Shown: piece by piece, positions 26,081-33,175 of the stretch | Layout: every line of letters begins with the position of its first letter | Position numbering within the stretch: the stretch's first letter is position 1 | Assembly: GCA_007376425.1 (NCBI GenBank) | Contig: VMGG01000003.1 | Location: 1 to 33,279, forward strand | Source: Parcubacteria group bacterium Gr01-1014_2 | GTDB taxonomy: Bacteria; Patescibacteriota; Minisyncoccia; 2-02-FULL-40-12 | Reading direction: 5' to 3' | DNA length: 33,279 nt | Translations under genes and position numbers: made by a program | Notes under the pieces: model-generated | Databases searched by the model: none | Told to the model about the DNA's origin: nothing | What the model saw: the letters and a program-made list of their open reading frames with translations, nothing else

Positions 26081-26755
26081 ATGGACTATAAGTACGCCTA
26101 TTTAATCGGAGTTTTATCAATTCTATTTCCGATTTGGTTATTTCTACTTATTAGACGTAAAGATTTAAGAAAAGAAATACTATTAACCAGTATTGTTATA
26201 GGTTTATTGGGTCCTTTTTCAGAGCTATTATATTTAAGAGATTATTGGCATCCAGAAACTATCGGAACTTATCCTTTTGGTCCAGAAGGATTTTTATTTG
26301 GCTTTTTATTAAGCGGCATTGCAGTATCCATTTATGAAGAAGTTTATGGCAGGCATTTATACAGAGTAAAGAAACTACAAAGACCACTTTTTGTTCTATT
26401 TTTTGTTATAGGATTTTTATTAATTGTCTTGCCATTGGTTTTCTTGGCAGGATTAAACTCAATTTATGCAACGACAATTGGGCTTTTAGCTATTGCCACA
26501 ACAGTAGTTTTCCTAAGAAGAGACCTTGTGGCACACTCGCTAATAGGTGGCTTACTGACTGGAGTTATTATGTTTTTGAGTTATGTTGTTTTTTTGTTCA
26601 TTTTTCCAGAAGCCGTGGGTAGATGGTGGTCTTTGCAAAATGTGAGTAGCATATTGATTTTAGGCATACCAATAGAGGAATTAATATGGGCATTCGCAGT
26701 AGGTGCTACTATTGGACCAATTTACGAGTTTCTATTGGGTTATAGATTAAGGTAA
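26081..26755 (+). CDS. Multi-pass membrane protein, possibly lycopene-cyclase-domain-like
   Basis: 7-8 TM segments, GIPIEELIWAFAVGATIGPIYEFLLGYRLR and PFGPEGFLFGFLLSGIAVSIYEEVYG; family only tentative. Confidence 0.4.
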   Translation: MDYKYAYLIGVLSILFPIWLFLLIRRKDLRKEILLTSIVIGLLGPFSELLYLRDYWHPETIGTYPFGPEGFLFGFLLSGIAVSIYEEVYGRHLYRVKKLQRPLFVLFFVIGFLLIVLPLVFLAGLNSIYATTIGLLAIATTVVFLRRDLVAHSLIGGLLTGVIMFLSYVVFLFIFPEAVGRWWSLQNVSSILILGIPIEELIWAFAVGATIGPIYEFLLGYRLR

Positions 26756-26772
26756 AATACTTCATTCATTTG

Positions 26773-26859
26773 TTGCCAGACCCTTAATCCCTCTGTAATC
26801 TGGTTCCCCGCCTTCGCTAAAGCTACGGCGGGCAGGCAAGTAGTTCCTACGAGGCGGAC
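26773..26859. repeat. Composite interspersed repeat, copy 3
   Basis: TTGCCAGACCCTTAATCCCTCTGTAATCTGGTTCCCCGCCTTCGCTAAAGCTACGGCGGGCAGGCAAGTAGTTCCTACGAGGCGGAC. Confidence 0.75.
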
Positions 26860-26947
26860 AATAATTTGACTTTCAAGTGCAAATTAGTATATTTAAAAAC
26901 TACCGCAATGAGGCGATAAACAACAGTTCTTTAAGGAGAGTGATGTT

Positions 26948-27364
26948 ATGAAGCGTTTTGTCTTTTCGCTTTTCGCGGCGGTCGTCCTTTTGTTTCCGTC
27001 GTTTGTCTTGGCCCAGGAGGCAAACAGCAGCGACAAGGTAGTTGACACCAAGTTTATGCTTGTTGTCAGCTCTCTGGTGGCTTCCATGGTCTTCGACGTG
27101 GAAACTAGCTTCGCGGGAATCAAGAAGCACCCCGAGATCAATACCCGTGAGGGTAACCCGGTTATGAAGTTGTTCGTCAACGCAGGACGACCTGCGACCT
27201 ACGCCCTTTTGAGTGGGGCAGAAGCAGGCCTTGTTTCCATATCTTATTGGATGAAAAAGAGTAAGAAACCCGCCATCCGAAAGATCTGGTGGGCAGTGCC
27301 TGTAGTTGGGACGACTAGTCACGCTATTGGTGGCGGAGTCAATCTTCGTTTTGTTTTCCGCTAG
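26948..27364 (+). CDS. Hypothetical secreted/membrane protein with signal peptide
   Basis: Signal peptide MKRFVFSLFAAVVLLFPSFVLAQ, Shine-Dalgarno-like AAGGAGAG upstream, terminator downstream; GC-richer codon choice than neighbours. Confidence 0.7.
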   Translation: MKRFVFSLFAAVVLLFPSFVLAQEANSSDKVVDTKFMLVVSSLVASMVFDVETSFAGIKKHPEINTREGNPVMKLFVNAGRPATYALLSGAEAGLVSISYWMKKSKKPAIRKIWWAVPVVGTTSHAIGGGVNLRFVFR

Positions 27365-27379
27365 CACAGTCTGCTTCAC

Positions 27380-27422
27380 GAGCCCCTCGTGGAATTCAAT
27401 TTCGCTTGGGGCTCCTTTTTAT
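27380..27422 (+). terminator. Rho-independent terminator of the 26948-27364 gene
   Basis: GAGCCCC...GGGGCTC followed by CTTTTTA. Confidence 0.7.
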
Positions 27423-27447
27423 TTAGAGAATACTAGGTCAACAAGAA

Positions 27448-27867
27448 CTATTCGTTTCCCGGAGGACATTGATTATTTTGAGTACTCCCTTTCTTGGAAT
27501 CCGAAAATAAATTTTGGGTTCCTTGTTTTAGATCATTTAAAGTTTCAAAAGTTTTTTCAATGAGAGATTCGTCAGAGTTCCTTATTTCATTAAGCTTGCT
27601 TTTTGATTCTCCAATTATTTTAAGACCCTTTTCCAAAACCGCTTTTTTGTCAAAACTCGGATTATCAATATTTTCATTGATCTCTTTCATTATACTTTCA
27701 ATCTCGCCGAATTTGTTTTTAAAAGAATCAAGGATGTTTGCCCTTTTAATTTCCGGATTGGTGAATTCCGCGACTTTGTCCTTTATTCCGCTCCAAATAT
27801 CGCCGCCGTATACGGCAAGACCAGTCAGAAGGATTAGGGTTAAAATCAGTTTAATTAGTCCGCCCAT
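27448..27867 (-). CDS. Hypothetical protein, N-terminal membrane anchor, helical
   Basis: MGGLIKLILTLILLTGLAVYGGDIWSGIKDKVAEF...; overlaps the 3' end of the cysteine desulfurase by 17 nt. Confidence 0.5.
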   Translation of the reverse strand: MGGLIKLILTLILLTGLAVYGGDIWSGIKDKVAEFTNPEIKRANILDSFKNKFGEIESIMKEINENIDNPSFDKKAVLEKGLKIIGESKSKLNEIRNSDESLIEKTFETLNDLKQGTQNLFSDSKKGSTQNNQCPPGNE

Positions 27868-29071
27868 AATAGTATTTTTTCAAATCTTTTGGATATAACT
27901 CCTTTATCTTTTTTACCACTTTTGGCAGAATTTTTAAAACATAATCCAAGTCGGCTTTAGAAGTTTTTCCAAAAGAGAAACGAATGCTGGAGCGGGCTTC
28001 TTCTTTTGATAAGCCAATGGCCAGCAAAACATGGGATGGTTCAATTTCTTTTGATGTGCAAGCCGAACCGGCTGAAGCGCGGATTCCATATTTATCCAGA
28101 TGCAGAAGCAGTTGCTCATTTTCTATTCCGGGCAAAGTCACATTTATTATATGGGGAATCCTATTTTGTTGATTTTCAGGCCCATTTATTTTTATTATTG
28201 GGAATAATTCTTTTAGTTTGTTTATGAAATATTCTTTTAGTTTTTCTTGTTTGTTGTAAGTTGTTTGTTGTAAGTTGTTTGTTATTTCTAATGCTTTGGC
28301 AAAACCCACAATTAACGGGATAGCTTCGGTAGCCGGCCTTAAGTTAAATTCTTGCCCGCCGCCGTAAGTTAATGGTTCAATTTTGGTTTCCCGCTTGGCA
28401 TATAAGAGGGCAATCCCTTTTGGTCCGTAAATTTTATGGCTTGATACGGTCATTAAATCAACCCCGAGATTATTTACATTTATGTCGAGACTGCCGGCTT
28501 GAGCCGCATCAATATGAAAATAAGGAAGTTGTAAGTTGTGAGTTGTAAGTTGTGAGTTCTTCTTAAATTCTTTGATTATTTTGGCCAGTTTTTTTATTAG
28601 TTGAACAGAACCAGTTTCATTGTTTGCGTAAATAATTGAAATTAAAACAGTGTCTGGCGTCAGGTTTTTTTTGAATTCATTTAAATCAATCAGGCCCTCC
28701 TCATTTACTGAAAGATAGTGTATTTTAATTCCCTCTTTTTCAAGTTTTTTTATTGGTCCTAAGACCGATTGATGCTCTATTTTAGTAGTTATGATTTTTG
28801 ATTTTTTGTTTTTTAAGGCTTGGATAGTCCCCAAAATAGCCAAATTATTAGCTTCGGTAGCCGAAGAAGTAAAAATTATTTCCTGGTTTTTGGCGCCGAG
28901 GATTCTTGCGATTTTTTGGCGCGATTGGTCGAGCGCTTTTTTAGCTTCGCGGCCAGCGTCGTTGAAAGACGATGGATTACCGTAAATTTTTGACCAAAAG
29001 GGTGCCATAGCCTTTAAAACTTCTTGGTCGCAAGGCGTTGTGGCCGCGTTGTCCAAGTAAACTTCTCGCAT
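27851..29071 (-). CDS. Cysteine desulfurase (NifS/IscS-like)
   Basis: MREVYLDNAATTPCDQEVL, IIYANNETGSVQ, HIDAAQAGS, DLMTVSSHKIYGPKGIALLY, ASAGSACTSKEIEPSHVL. Confidence 0.93.
   Translation of the reverse strand: MREVYLDNAATTPCDQEVLKAMAPFWSKIYGNPSSFNDAGREAKKALDQSRQKIARILGAKNQEIIFTSSATEANNLAILGTIQALKNKKSKIITTKIEHQSVLGPIKKLEKEGIKIHYLSVNEEGLIDLNEFKKNLTPDTVLISIIYANNETGSVQLIKKLAKIIKEFKKNSQLTTHNLQLPYFHIDAAQAGSLDINVNNLGVDLMTVSSHKIYGPKGIALLYAKRETKIEPLTYGGGQEFNLRPATEAIPLIVGFAKALEITNNLQQTTYNKQEKLKEYFINKLKELFPIIKINGPENQQNRIPHIINVTLPGIENEQLLLHLDKYGIRASAGSACTSKEIEPSHVLLAIGLSKEEARSSIRFSFGKTSKADLDYVLKILPKVVKKIKELYPKDLKKYYYGRTN
28247..28287. repeat. Tandem 14-mer repeat inside the cysteine desulfurase gene
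   Basis: About 2.7 units of TTGTTTGTTGTAAG, translated on the minus strand within NNLQQTTYNKQ. Confidence 0.8.
28527..28557. repeat. Second tandem 14-mer repeat inside the cysteine desulfurase gene
   Basis: About 2 units of GTTGTAAGTTGTGA, translated within SQLTTHNLQLP. Confidence 0.8.
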
Positions 29072-29177
29072 AAATCTAAATAGTCAAAATCTAAATTTCT
29101 TATTTGTATAATTAGTATTCATTAGTATATTGGCATCGATACTAATATACGAATTATACTAATAATACTAATAGATT

Positions 29178-29975
29178 TTATTTAGGGTTTGTGATTTTAA
29201 ATAGGCGTTTTGTGTTTTCAAATGTTTGTTCGGCGACCTGATTGTAGCTCAAGCCCCTTAACTCGGCAATTTTTTCAGCCACATATTTTACATAAAGCGG
29301 TTCATTTCTTTTCCCTCTGAATGGAACAGGAGTAAGATAGGGGGCGTCGGTTTCAAGAAGTATTTTTTCAAGAGGCGCATATTTTACTATTTCATTGTAT
29401 TGATTAGTGAAAGTGATAATCCCGTTGAAACCAAGGTATAAGCCGAGCTCAAGATATTTTTTAGCTTCTTCCATGCTTCCGGTAAACGAGTGAACAACCC
29501 CTAAATGATTTGTATTTTTATCACGATCGTGTATAGAGCACCATTCTGATAACAGGTTAGTCATCTCTTTATGGGCGTCGCGGCAGTGGAAAATCAGCGG
29601 TTTTCTGTACTTATCGGCGAGTTCTAAAAATTGGTTAAGCGCCTCTTTTTGTTTAGCTCTTGATTTATTGTCCTTAACTCTGTAGTAGTCCAAGCCGACT
29701 TCTCCTACGGCTACGACTTTGTCTTCTTTTAGTAATTCTTCCCAAGTTTCAAGTTTCAGGTTGTATGTTTCATGAATATCCGTAGGATGCAAGCCGACGG
29801 TTGCCCAAATGCCCTCATACTTTTCAGCCAGTTCAATTGCTTGTTTTGAAGTTTCTAAATCAGTCCCGACGCAAATCATAAAAATTCCCTCTTTGAGTGT
29901 GTGTTTTATCGTTTCACCCCGGTCCTGGTCATAATCAGGGAATTGGGGATGGCAGTGAGAGTCAAAAAGCAGCAT
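29178..29975 (-). CDS. TatD family DNase
   Basis: MLLFDSHCHPQFPDYDQDR, TVGLHPTDI, VGEVGLDYYR, FHCRDAH, LLETDAPYLTPVPFRGKRNEP. Confidence 0.95.
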   Translation of the reverse strand: MLLFDSHCHPQFPDYDQDRGETIKHTLKEGIFMICVGTDLETSKQAIELAEKYEGIWATVGLHPTDIHETYNLKLETWEELLKEDKVVAVGEVGLDYYRVKDNKSRAKQKEALNQFLELADKYRKPLIFHCRDAHKEMTNLLSEWCSIHDRDKNTNHLGVVHSFTGSMEEAKKYLELGLYLGFNGIITFTNQYNEIVKYAPLEKILLETDAPYLTPVPFRGKRNEPLYVKYVAEKIAELRGLSYNQVAEQTFENTKRLFKITNPK

Positions 29976-30038
29976 GCGAATAGCGCGCTTTCGCCTGCGG
30001 CTTCAGCAATGCGAATGCGCCCATACGAATAAATTGAA

Positions 30039-30413
30039 TCAATATTTCTTTCTTCCGTTCCAAAAAAGTAAGGCCAAAGCGGCACCGATAAGACCGATGT
30101 CTCGAACAGTCACTTCATTTAAACTAAATGAAAAGATGACAAATAGAAGAAACAAGATTACCAAAGAAGCGAACAATTTAACGAATATGTTAAACAAAAA
30201 ACCTAATCCTATTACGATTTCAAAAATTCCGTTGATATAAATAAAATTTAAATTCCCGATGCCGAGATTACTTAAAATTCCTTGAAACCATAAAGGTAGC
30301 CAGGCATTAACCCAATAGTCGGGATGGATGAATTTATCAATCCCAAACCATAAAAAAACAAAAGCCAATCCAAGACGTAAAAATAAGTTAGAAGTATTGC
30401 TTGAATTGAACAT
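30039..30413 (-). CDS. DoxX family membrane protein
   Basis: MFNSSNTSNLFLRLGLAFVFLWFGIDKFIHPDYW...; the track start at 30482 runs into tRNA-His and is rejected. Confidence 0.75.
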   Translation of the reverse strand: MFNSSNTSNLFLRLGLAFVFLWFGIDKFIHPDYWVNAWLPLWFQGILSNLGIGNLNFIYINGIFEIVIGLGFLFNIFVKLFASLVILFLLFVIFSFSLNEVTVRDIGLIGAALALLFWNGRKKY

Positions 30414-30461
30414 TGTTAAAAATATACAATAAATTTTTACTAAAGAGAATTGTTGAAAAGG

Positions 30462-30535
30462 GGTGAGTGGAGGGATTTGCACCCTCGGTCTCCTCGGCCA
30501 CAGCGAGGCGCTTTGGCTGCTAAGCTACACCCACC
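30462..30535 (-). tRNA. tRNA-His(GTG)
   Basis: Anticodon loop CTGTGGC, G-1:C73 pair, acceptor GTGGGTG/CACTCAC, T arm GAGGG TGCAAAT CCCTC. Confidence 0.87.
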
Positions 30536-30538
30536 ATC

Positions 30539-30610
30539 CGCCCTCGGCAGGATTTGAACCTACAACAACTGCTTCGAAGGCAGTTATGATATCCGTTTCA
30601 CCACGAGGGC
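30539..30610 (-). tRNA. tRNA-Arg(TCG)
   Basis: Acceptor GCCCTCG/CGAGGGC, anticodon stem-loop ACTGC CTTCGAA GCAGT. Confidence 0.87.
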
Positions 30611-30633
30611 AATTTCATTCAATAAATTCTAAC

Positions 30634-30664
30634 AAAAATCCGGCTGAAAATCAACCGGATTTTT
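30634..30664 (-). terminator. Bidirectional-type terminator after the 3D-domain gene
   Basis: AAAAATCCGG...CCGGATTTTT, 9 nt beyond the stop at 30673. Confidence 0.75.
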
Positions 30665-30672
30665 GCGCTTTC

Positions 30673-31230
30673 TTAGAGAATCTCAATCTTAACGACTTTC
30701 ACCCCGAATTCTTTAGCTAATGTTTTTTCTGAGAACCAAATGTCTATATTTAACCAATAACGGCTATTCATTCTGTCTTCAACGATAAAAGTCTTGTCGC
30801 CGAATAGTTCCGGAATTTTAATAATTGTTCCAATAGGCAAGAAGTTAGCGGCAATGACTCCGTCTCTAACATGGGTCCCGGCTGCAGTGATAAACGGGGT
30901 GCTGTCGGTTTGCTCCAGAGTTGAAGAATAGCCAGTAGCCGCCACCGTATAGACCTTTTTAGGTTTATAGGTTTTTGGCGTTATCGGCGATCTTGTAGCC
31001 AAAACGCTGTCGTTTTGGACTAAGGCAAAACCAGAAAAAGCCCGATTCTCTTCGAGAATGAATTCATTAATTTCTTGGGTAGTTAATTCAGAGTTGCCTT
31101 TGGCTTTGGCCATAATTTTATTGATCTTTAAAGGATCAAAAATATCCCAAAGTCTGGCTTGGGCCTGAAATGGTGTAACTGCAAAGCCAACCAGTAAAAG
31201 GGCTGAAATTAGTGATTTATTTGTATTCAT
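30673..31230 (-). CDS. 3D (Asp-Asp-Asp) domain protein, secreted
   Basis: Signal peptide; VAATGYSSTLEQTDSTPFITAAGTHVRDGVIAANFLPIGTIIKIPELFGDKTFIVEDRMNSRYWLNIDIWF. Confidence 0.85.
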   Translation of the reverse strand: MNTNKSLISALLLVGFAVTPFQAQARLWDIFDPLKINKIMAKAKGNSELTTQEINEFILEENRAFSGFALVQNDSVLATRSPITPKTYKPKKVYTVAATGYSSTLEQTDSTPFITAAGTHVRDGVIAANFLPIGTIIKIPELFGDKTFIVEDRMNSRYWLNIDIWFSEKTLAKEFGVKVVKIEIL

Positions 31231-31237
31231 AGTAATT

Positions 31238-31264
31238 AAAAAAGCCTGTTTTATAAGGCTTTTT
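31238..31264 (-). terminator. Terminator-like hairpin in the leader of the 3D-domain gene
   Basis: AAAAAAGCCT gttttat AAGGCTTTTT. Confidence 0.5.
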
Positions 31265-31273
31265 AATAAAAAT

Positions 31274-31287
31274 CGCGCCTTAGCGCG
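31274..31287 (-). terminator. Terminator-like hairpin with a T-rich minus-strand tail
   Basis: CGCGC CTTA GCGCG, minus-strand downstream ATTTTTATT. Confidence 0.5.
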
Positions 31288-31325
31288 TTATGTCATAAGA
31301 TTAGCAGATAGAGGTGTTTATGTCA

Positions 31326-31355
31326 ACCCCCACACTCATGTATGAGTGTGGGGGT
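31326..31355. repeat. 30-bp palindrome, copy 3
   Basis: ACCCCCACACTCATGTATGAGTGTGGGGGT (one central C>T change); abuts the stop codon of the 31355-31831 gene. Confidence 0.9.
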
Positions 31356-31831
31356 CAAGTCTGGGCCTTTTTAAAAGGCCAGAGGATTTTCAGCATTTTT
31401 ATACCCGGTTTTGCCGAAATAATTAGAAAGATGACCCCCAAAAATATGAGGAGGCCATCATAGCCCCATCGGACGAGTTCATCATCACGAAGCCGGAGCC
31501 ACATTCCAAACTCATCCAAAGCCAAACCAAGACCAAAACCATGAAGCAAAGAGATAGGGTACTTGGCTTCTGGATCATCAAAGAGAAGGGACAAATAGCC
31601 GGAAACTGCCAAAACAAAAAAACCATAAGCGAAATGGTGGATATGGACTTCGCCAACCACTAAGAAAAGATTAGGGAAGAGATGACTGATAAGCCTGGAA
31701 ACGCCGAAGGTAAGAAGAAAAGAAACGGCAATTGGAAAGATGAGATAAAAATAAAGCCCTGATTTTTGGGTTTCTACTTTTTCGCTGATTATTTTCTCGC
31801 GGGTTATTTTTGAAAAAAATTCAAGAAACAT
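31355..31831 (-). CDS. Conserved-looking multi-pass membrane protein
   Basis: 4 TM segments with HIHHFAYGFF and GFGLGLALDEFGMWLRLRDDE. Confidence 0.6.
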   Translation of the reverse strand: MFLEFFSKITREKIISEKVETQKSGLYFYLIFPIAVSFLLTFGVSRLISHLFPNLFLVVGEVHIHHFAYGFFVLAVSGYLSLLFDDPEAKYPISLLHGFGLGLALDEFGMWLRLRDDELVRWGYDGLLIFLGVIFLIISAKPGIKMLKILWPFKKAQT

Positions 31832-31836
31832 AATTT

Positions 31837-32430
31837 TTAATGATGATGTTCATTGTCGCCGCCGCAGCCGTCCGACAGATTCCATAATTCGGTAATCTGC
31901 TCGCCAGTGAAGTCGTGGTTTTGAATAAGAAACTCTGCCAAGCCGCCGTAGACATACCAACGCCAGCACTTGCAGCAGCACGGACCTTTTTCGCTCGAAT
32001 TGAGCATTGCGTAGTCGTATGCTGTTTGCTCCTCTGGCGTAAGTTCAATGTCGTAATACGAGATCAGTTGTTTTGCGAGTCTGGCTTCAATGTCGTAGGG
32101 GTCGTCGGGAATCTCTGGAATGTTTTGGCTAGAAATTAATTTAAACTTTTCAAGACCTTCAACCTGTTCACTGTAGCGATGTATGCTCATCGGAGAACAG
32201 CACGAACTCTTGAGTCGGGCTTTGTCTGACATGGTGGCTATTGAATCTTTGAATGTGGCAGAACAGGACGAATTTCCATTTTGGGATAATTCCTCGAATT
32301 TTACGGCGAGCGCAGTGTCTGCGAAATGAATGCTTTGCTCGGGTTCGGGCGAACGTCCGAGGGAAAAAATTCCTCCGATAAACAGCGCGGCGATTGCGAT
32401 GGCGAAAATTGTTTGTTTGTTCATAGGCAT
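31837..32430 (-). CDS. Cys-rich exported protein (PCCCKCWRWYVYGG motif, His tail)
   Basis: N-terminal signal/anchor, SSCSATF, SSCCSPMSIHRY, KGPCCCKCWRWYVYGGLAEFLI, C-terminal CGGDNEHHH. Confidence 0.7.
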   Translation of the reverse strand: MPMNKQTIFAIAIAALFIGGIFSLGRSPEPEQSIHFADTALAVKFEELSQNGNSSCSATFKDSIATMSDKARLKSSCCSPMSIHRYSEQVEGLEKFKLISSQNIPEIPDDPYDIEARLAKQLISYYDIELTPEEQTAYDYAMLNSSEKGPCCCKCWRWYVYGGLAEFLIQNHDFTGEQITELWNLSDGCGGDNEHHH

Positions 32431-32990
32431 TTTACTTTACACTTTAATGGTGCGGCGATTTTGTTGCTGATGAATATGAGCGAGAACACAAGAAGAATAA
32501 CGCTTAAAATTCCAAACTCGCCGCCGTGAAGGGGTAGAATCGCAAGTGCGCCGGCGGCTCCAACAGAAGAAAGGGTTGTGCTTAAAATAAACGACCCGCA
32601 GACAGCGCAACCAATCCCAAGCGCGCCGCTTGCAATGCCGCCCAATCCCACCGTTAGATTTTGTCTGTCAAGACCAGCGCGGGTATGTTTCATGGAGTAG
32701 ACGACCATTGCCAAGTTTATTCCAAAAAGCACGGCAATCGCAATAGTGTATCCAGCGGAAAGAAAATTGAAATTAGTGGCAATACCGCCGAGCAAGCTGA
32801 CTGCAATTTTGATTTTTGTCGCAAGCGGTGTGCTTGAAGTGCTAAATATTTCGCCAATGAGGCCTAAATTGGGGAGCCAGACAGCAAAGATAAATACAAT
32901 AATCGCGAGCGCGCTTGAGAGCGCAATATACGAATTTTTCGTAAATACTTCATTGAACGCTGTTTGCAGATTTTTTAGACTTTCTTTCAT
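32421..32990 (-). CDS. Multi-pass membrane protein with intramembrane-type CxxC
   Basis: 5-6 TM segments, GALGIGCAVCGSFILSTTLSSVGAAGALAILPLHGGEFG; overlaps the start of the Cys-rich gene. Confidence 0.7.
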   Translation of the reverse strand: MKESLKNLQTAFNEVFTKNSYIALSSALAIIVFIFAVWLPNLGLIGEIFSTSSTPLATKIKIAVSLLGGIATNFNFLSAGYTIAIAVLFGINLAMVVYSMKHTRAGLDRQNLTVGLGGIASGALGIGCAVCGSFILSTTLSSVGAAGALAILPLHGGEFGILSVILLVFSLIFISNKIAAPLKCKVKCL

Positions 32991-33060
32991 AATTCTGGAG
33001 TATCTTTACGACTGCGCTCGAACCTACTTTATCAAAAATTCCTAACCAATGGAAGCCGCC

Positions 33061-33175
33061 CCGCCGCCGCTCGCTAACGCTCACCGCCAAGCAAAATACT
33101 CTTTACAATTTGCGATTTGCGCGCAAAAGGAAAAGAGTATTTTGCTTGGCTCTGCTCTGAACGAGCAGGCGGCGG
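33061..33175. repeat. Large imperfect hairpin/inverted repeat
   Basis: Inner 19-bp perfect arms GCCAAGCAAAATACTCTTT (33086-33104) / AAAGAGTATTTTGCTTGGC (33132-33150); outer arms CCGCCGCCGCTCG / CGAGCAGGCGGCGG. Confidence 0.75.

Noticed and set aside
25239-26859. True integron attC sites
   Set aside because: No convincing RYYYAAC/GTTRRRY pair at the repeat ends and no integrase seen; kept only as a cassette-like pattern.
28247-28557. Possible CRISPR array (regular short repeats)
   Set aside because: Units are 14 bp, directly tandem, with no unique spacers; no cas genes in the window.
29976-30030. GC-rich inverted words (GCGAATAGCGCGCTTTCGCC...GCGAATGCGC) upstream of TatD
   Set aside because: Partial complementarity only; too short and imperfect to separate from chance by eye.
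30463-30720. Plus-strand 85-aa ORF (…PPSAGFEPTTTASKAVM…)
   Set aside because: Antisense to tRNA-His and tRNA-Arg and into the 3D-domain gene; spurious.
31821-32048. Minus-strand 75-aa ORF overlapping the Cys-rich gene
   Set aside because: Alternate frame of the 31837-32430 gene with no independent support.
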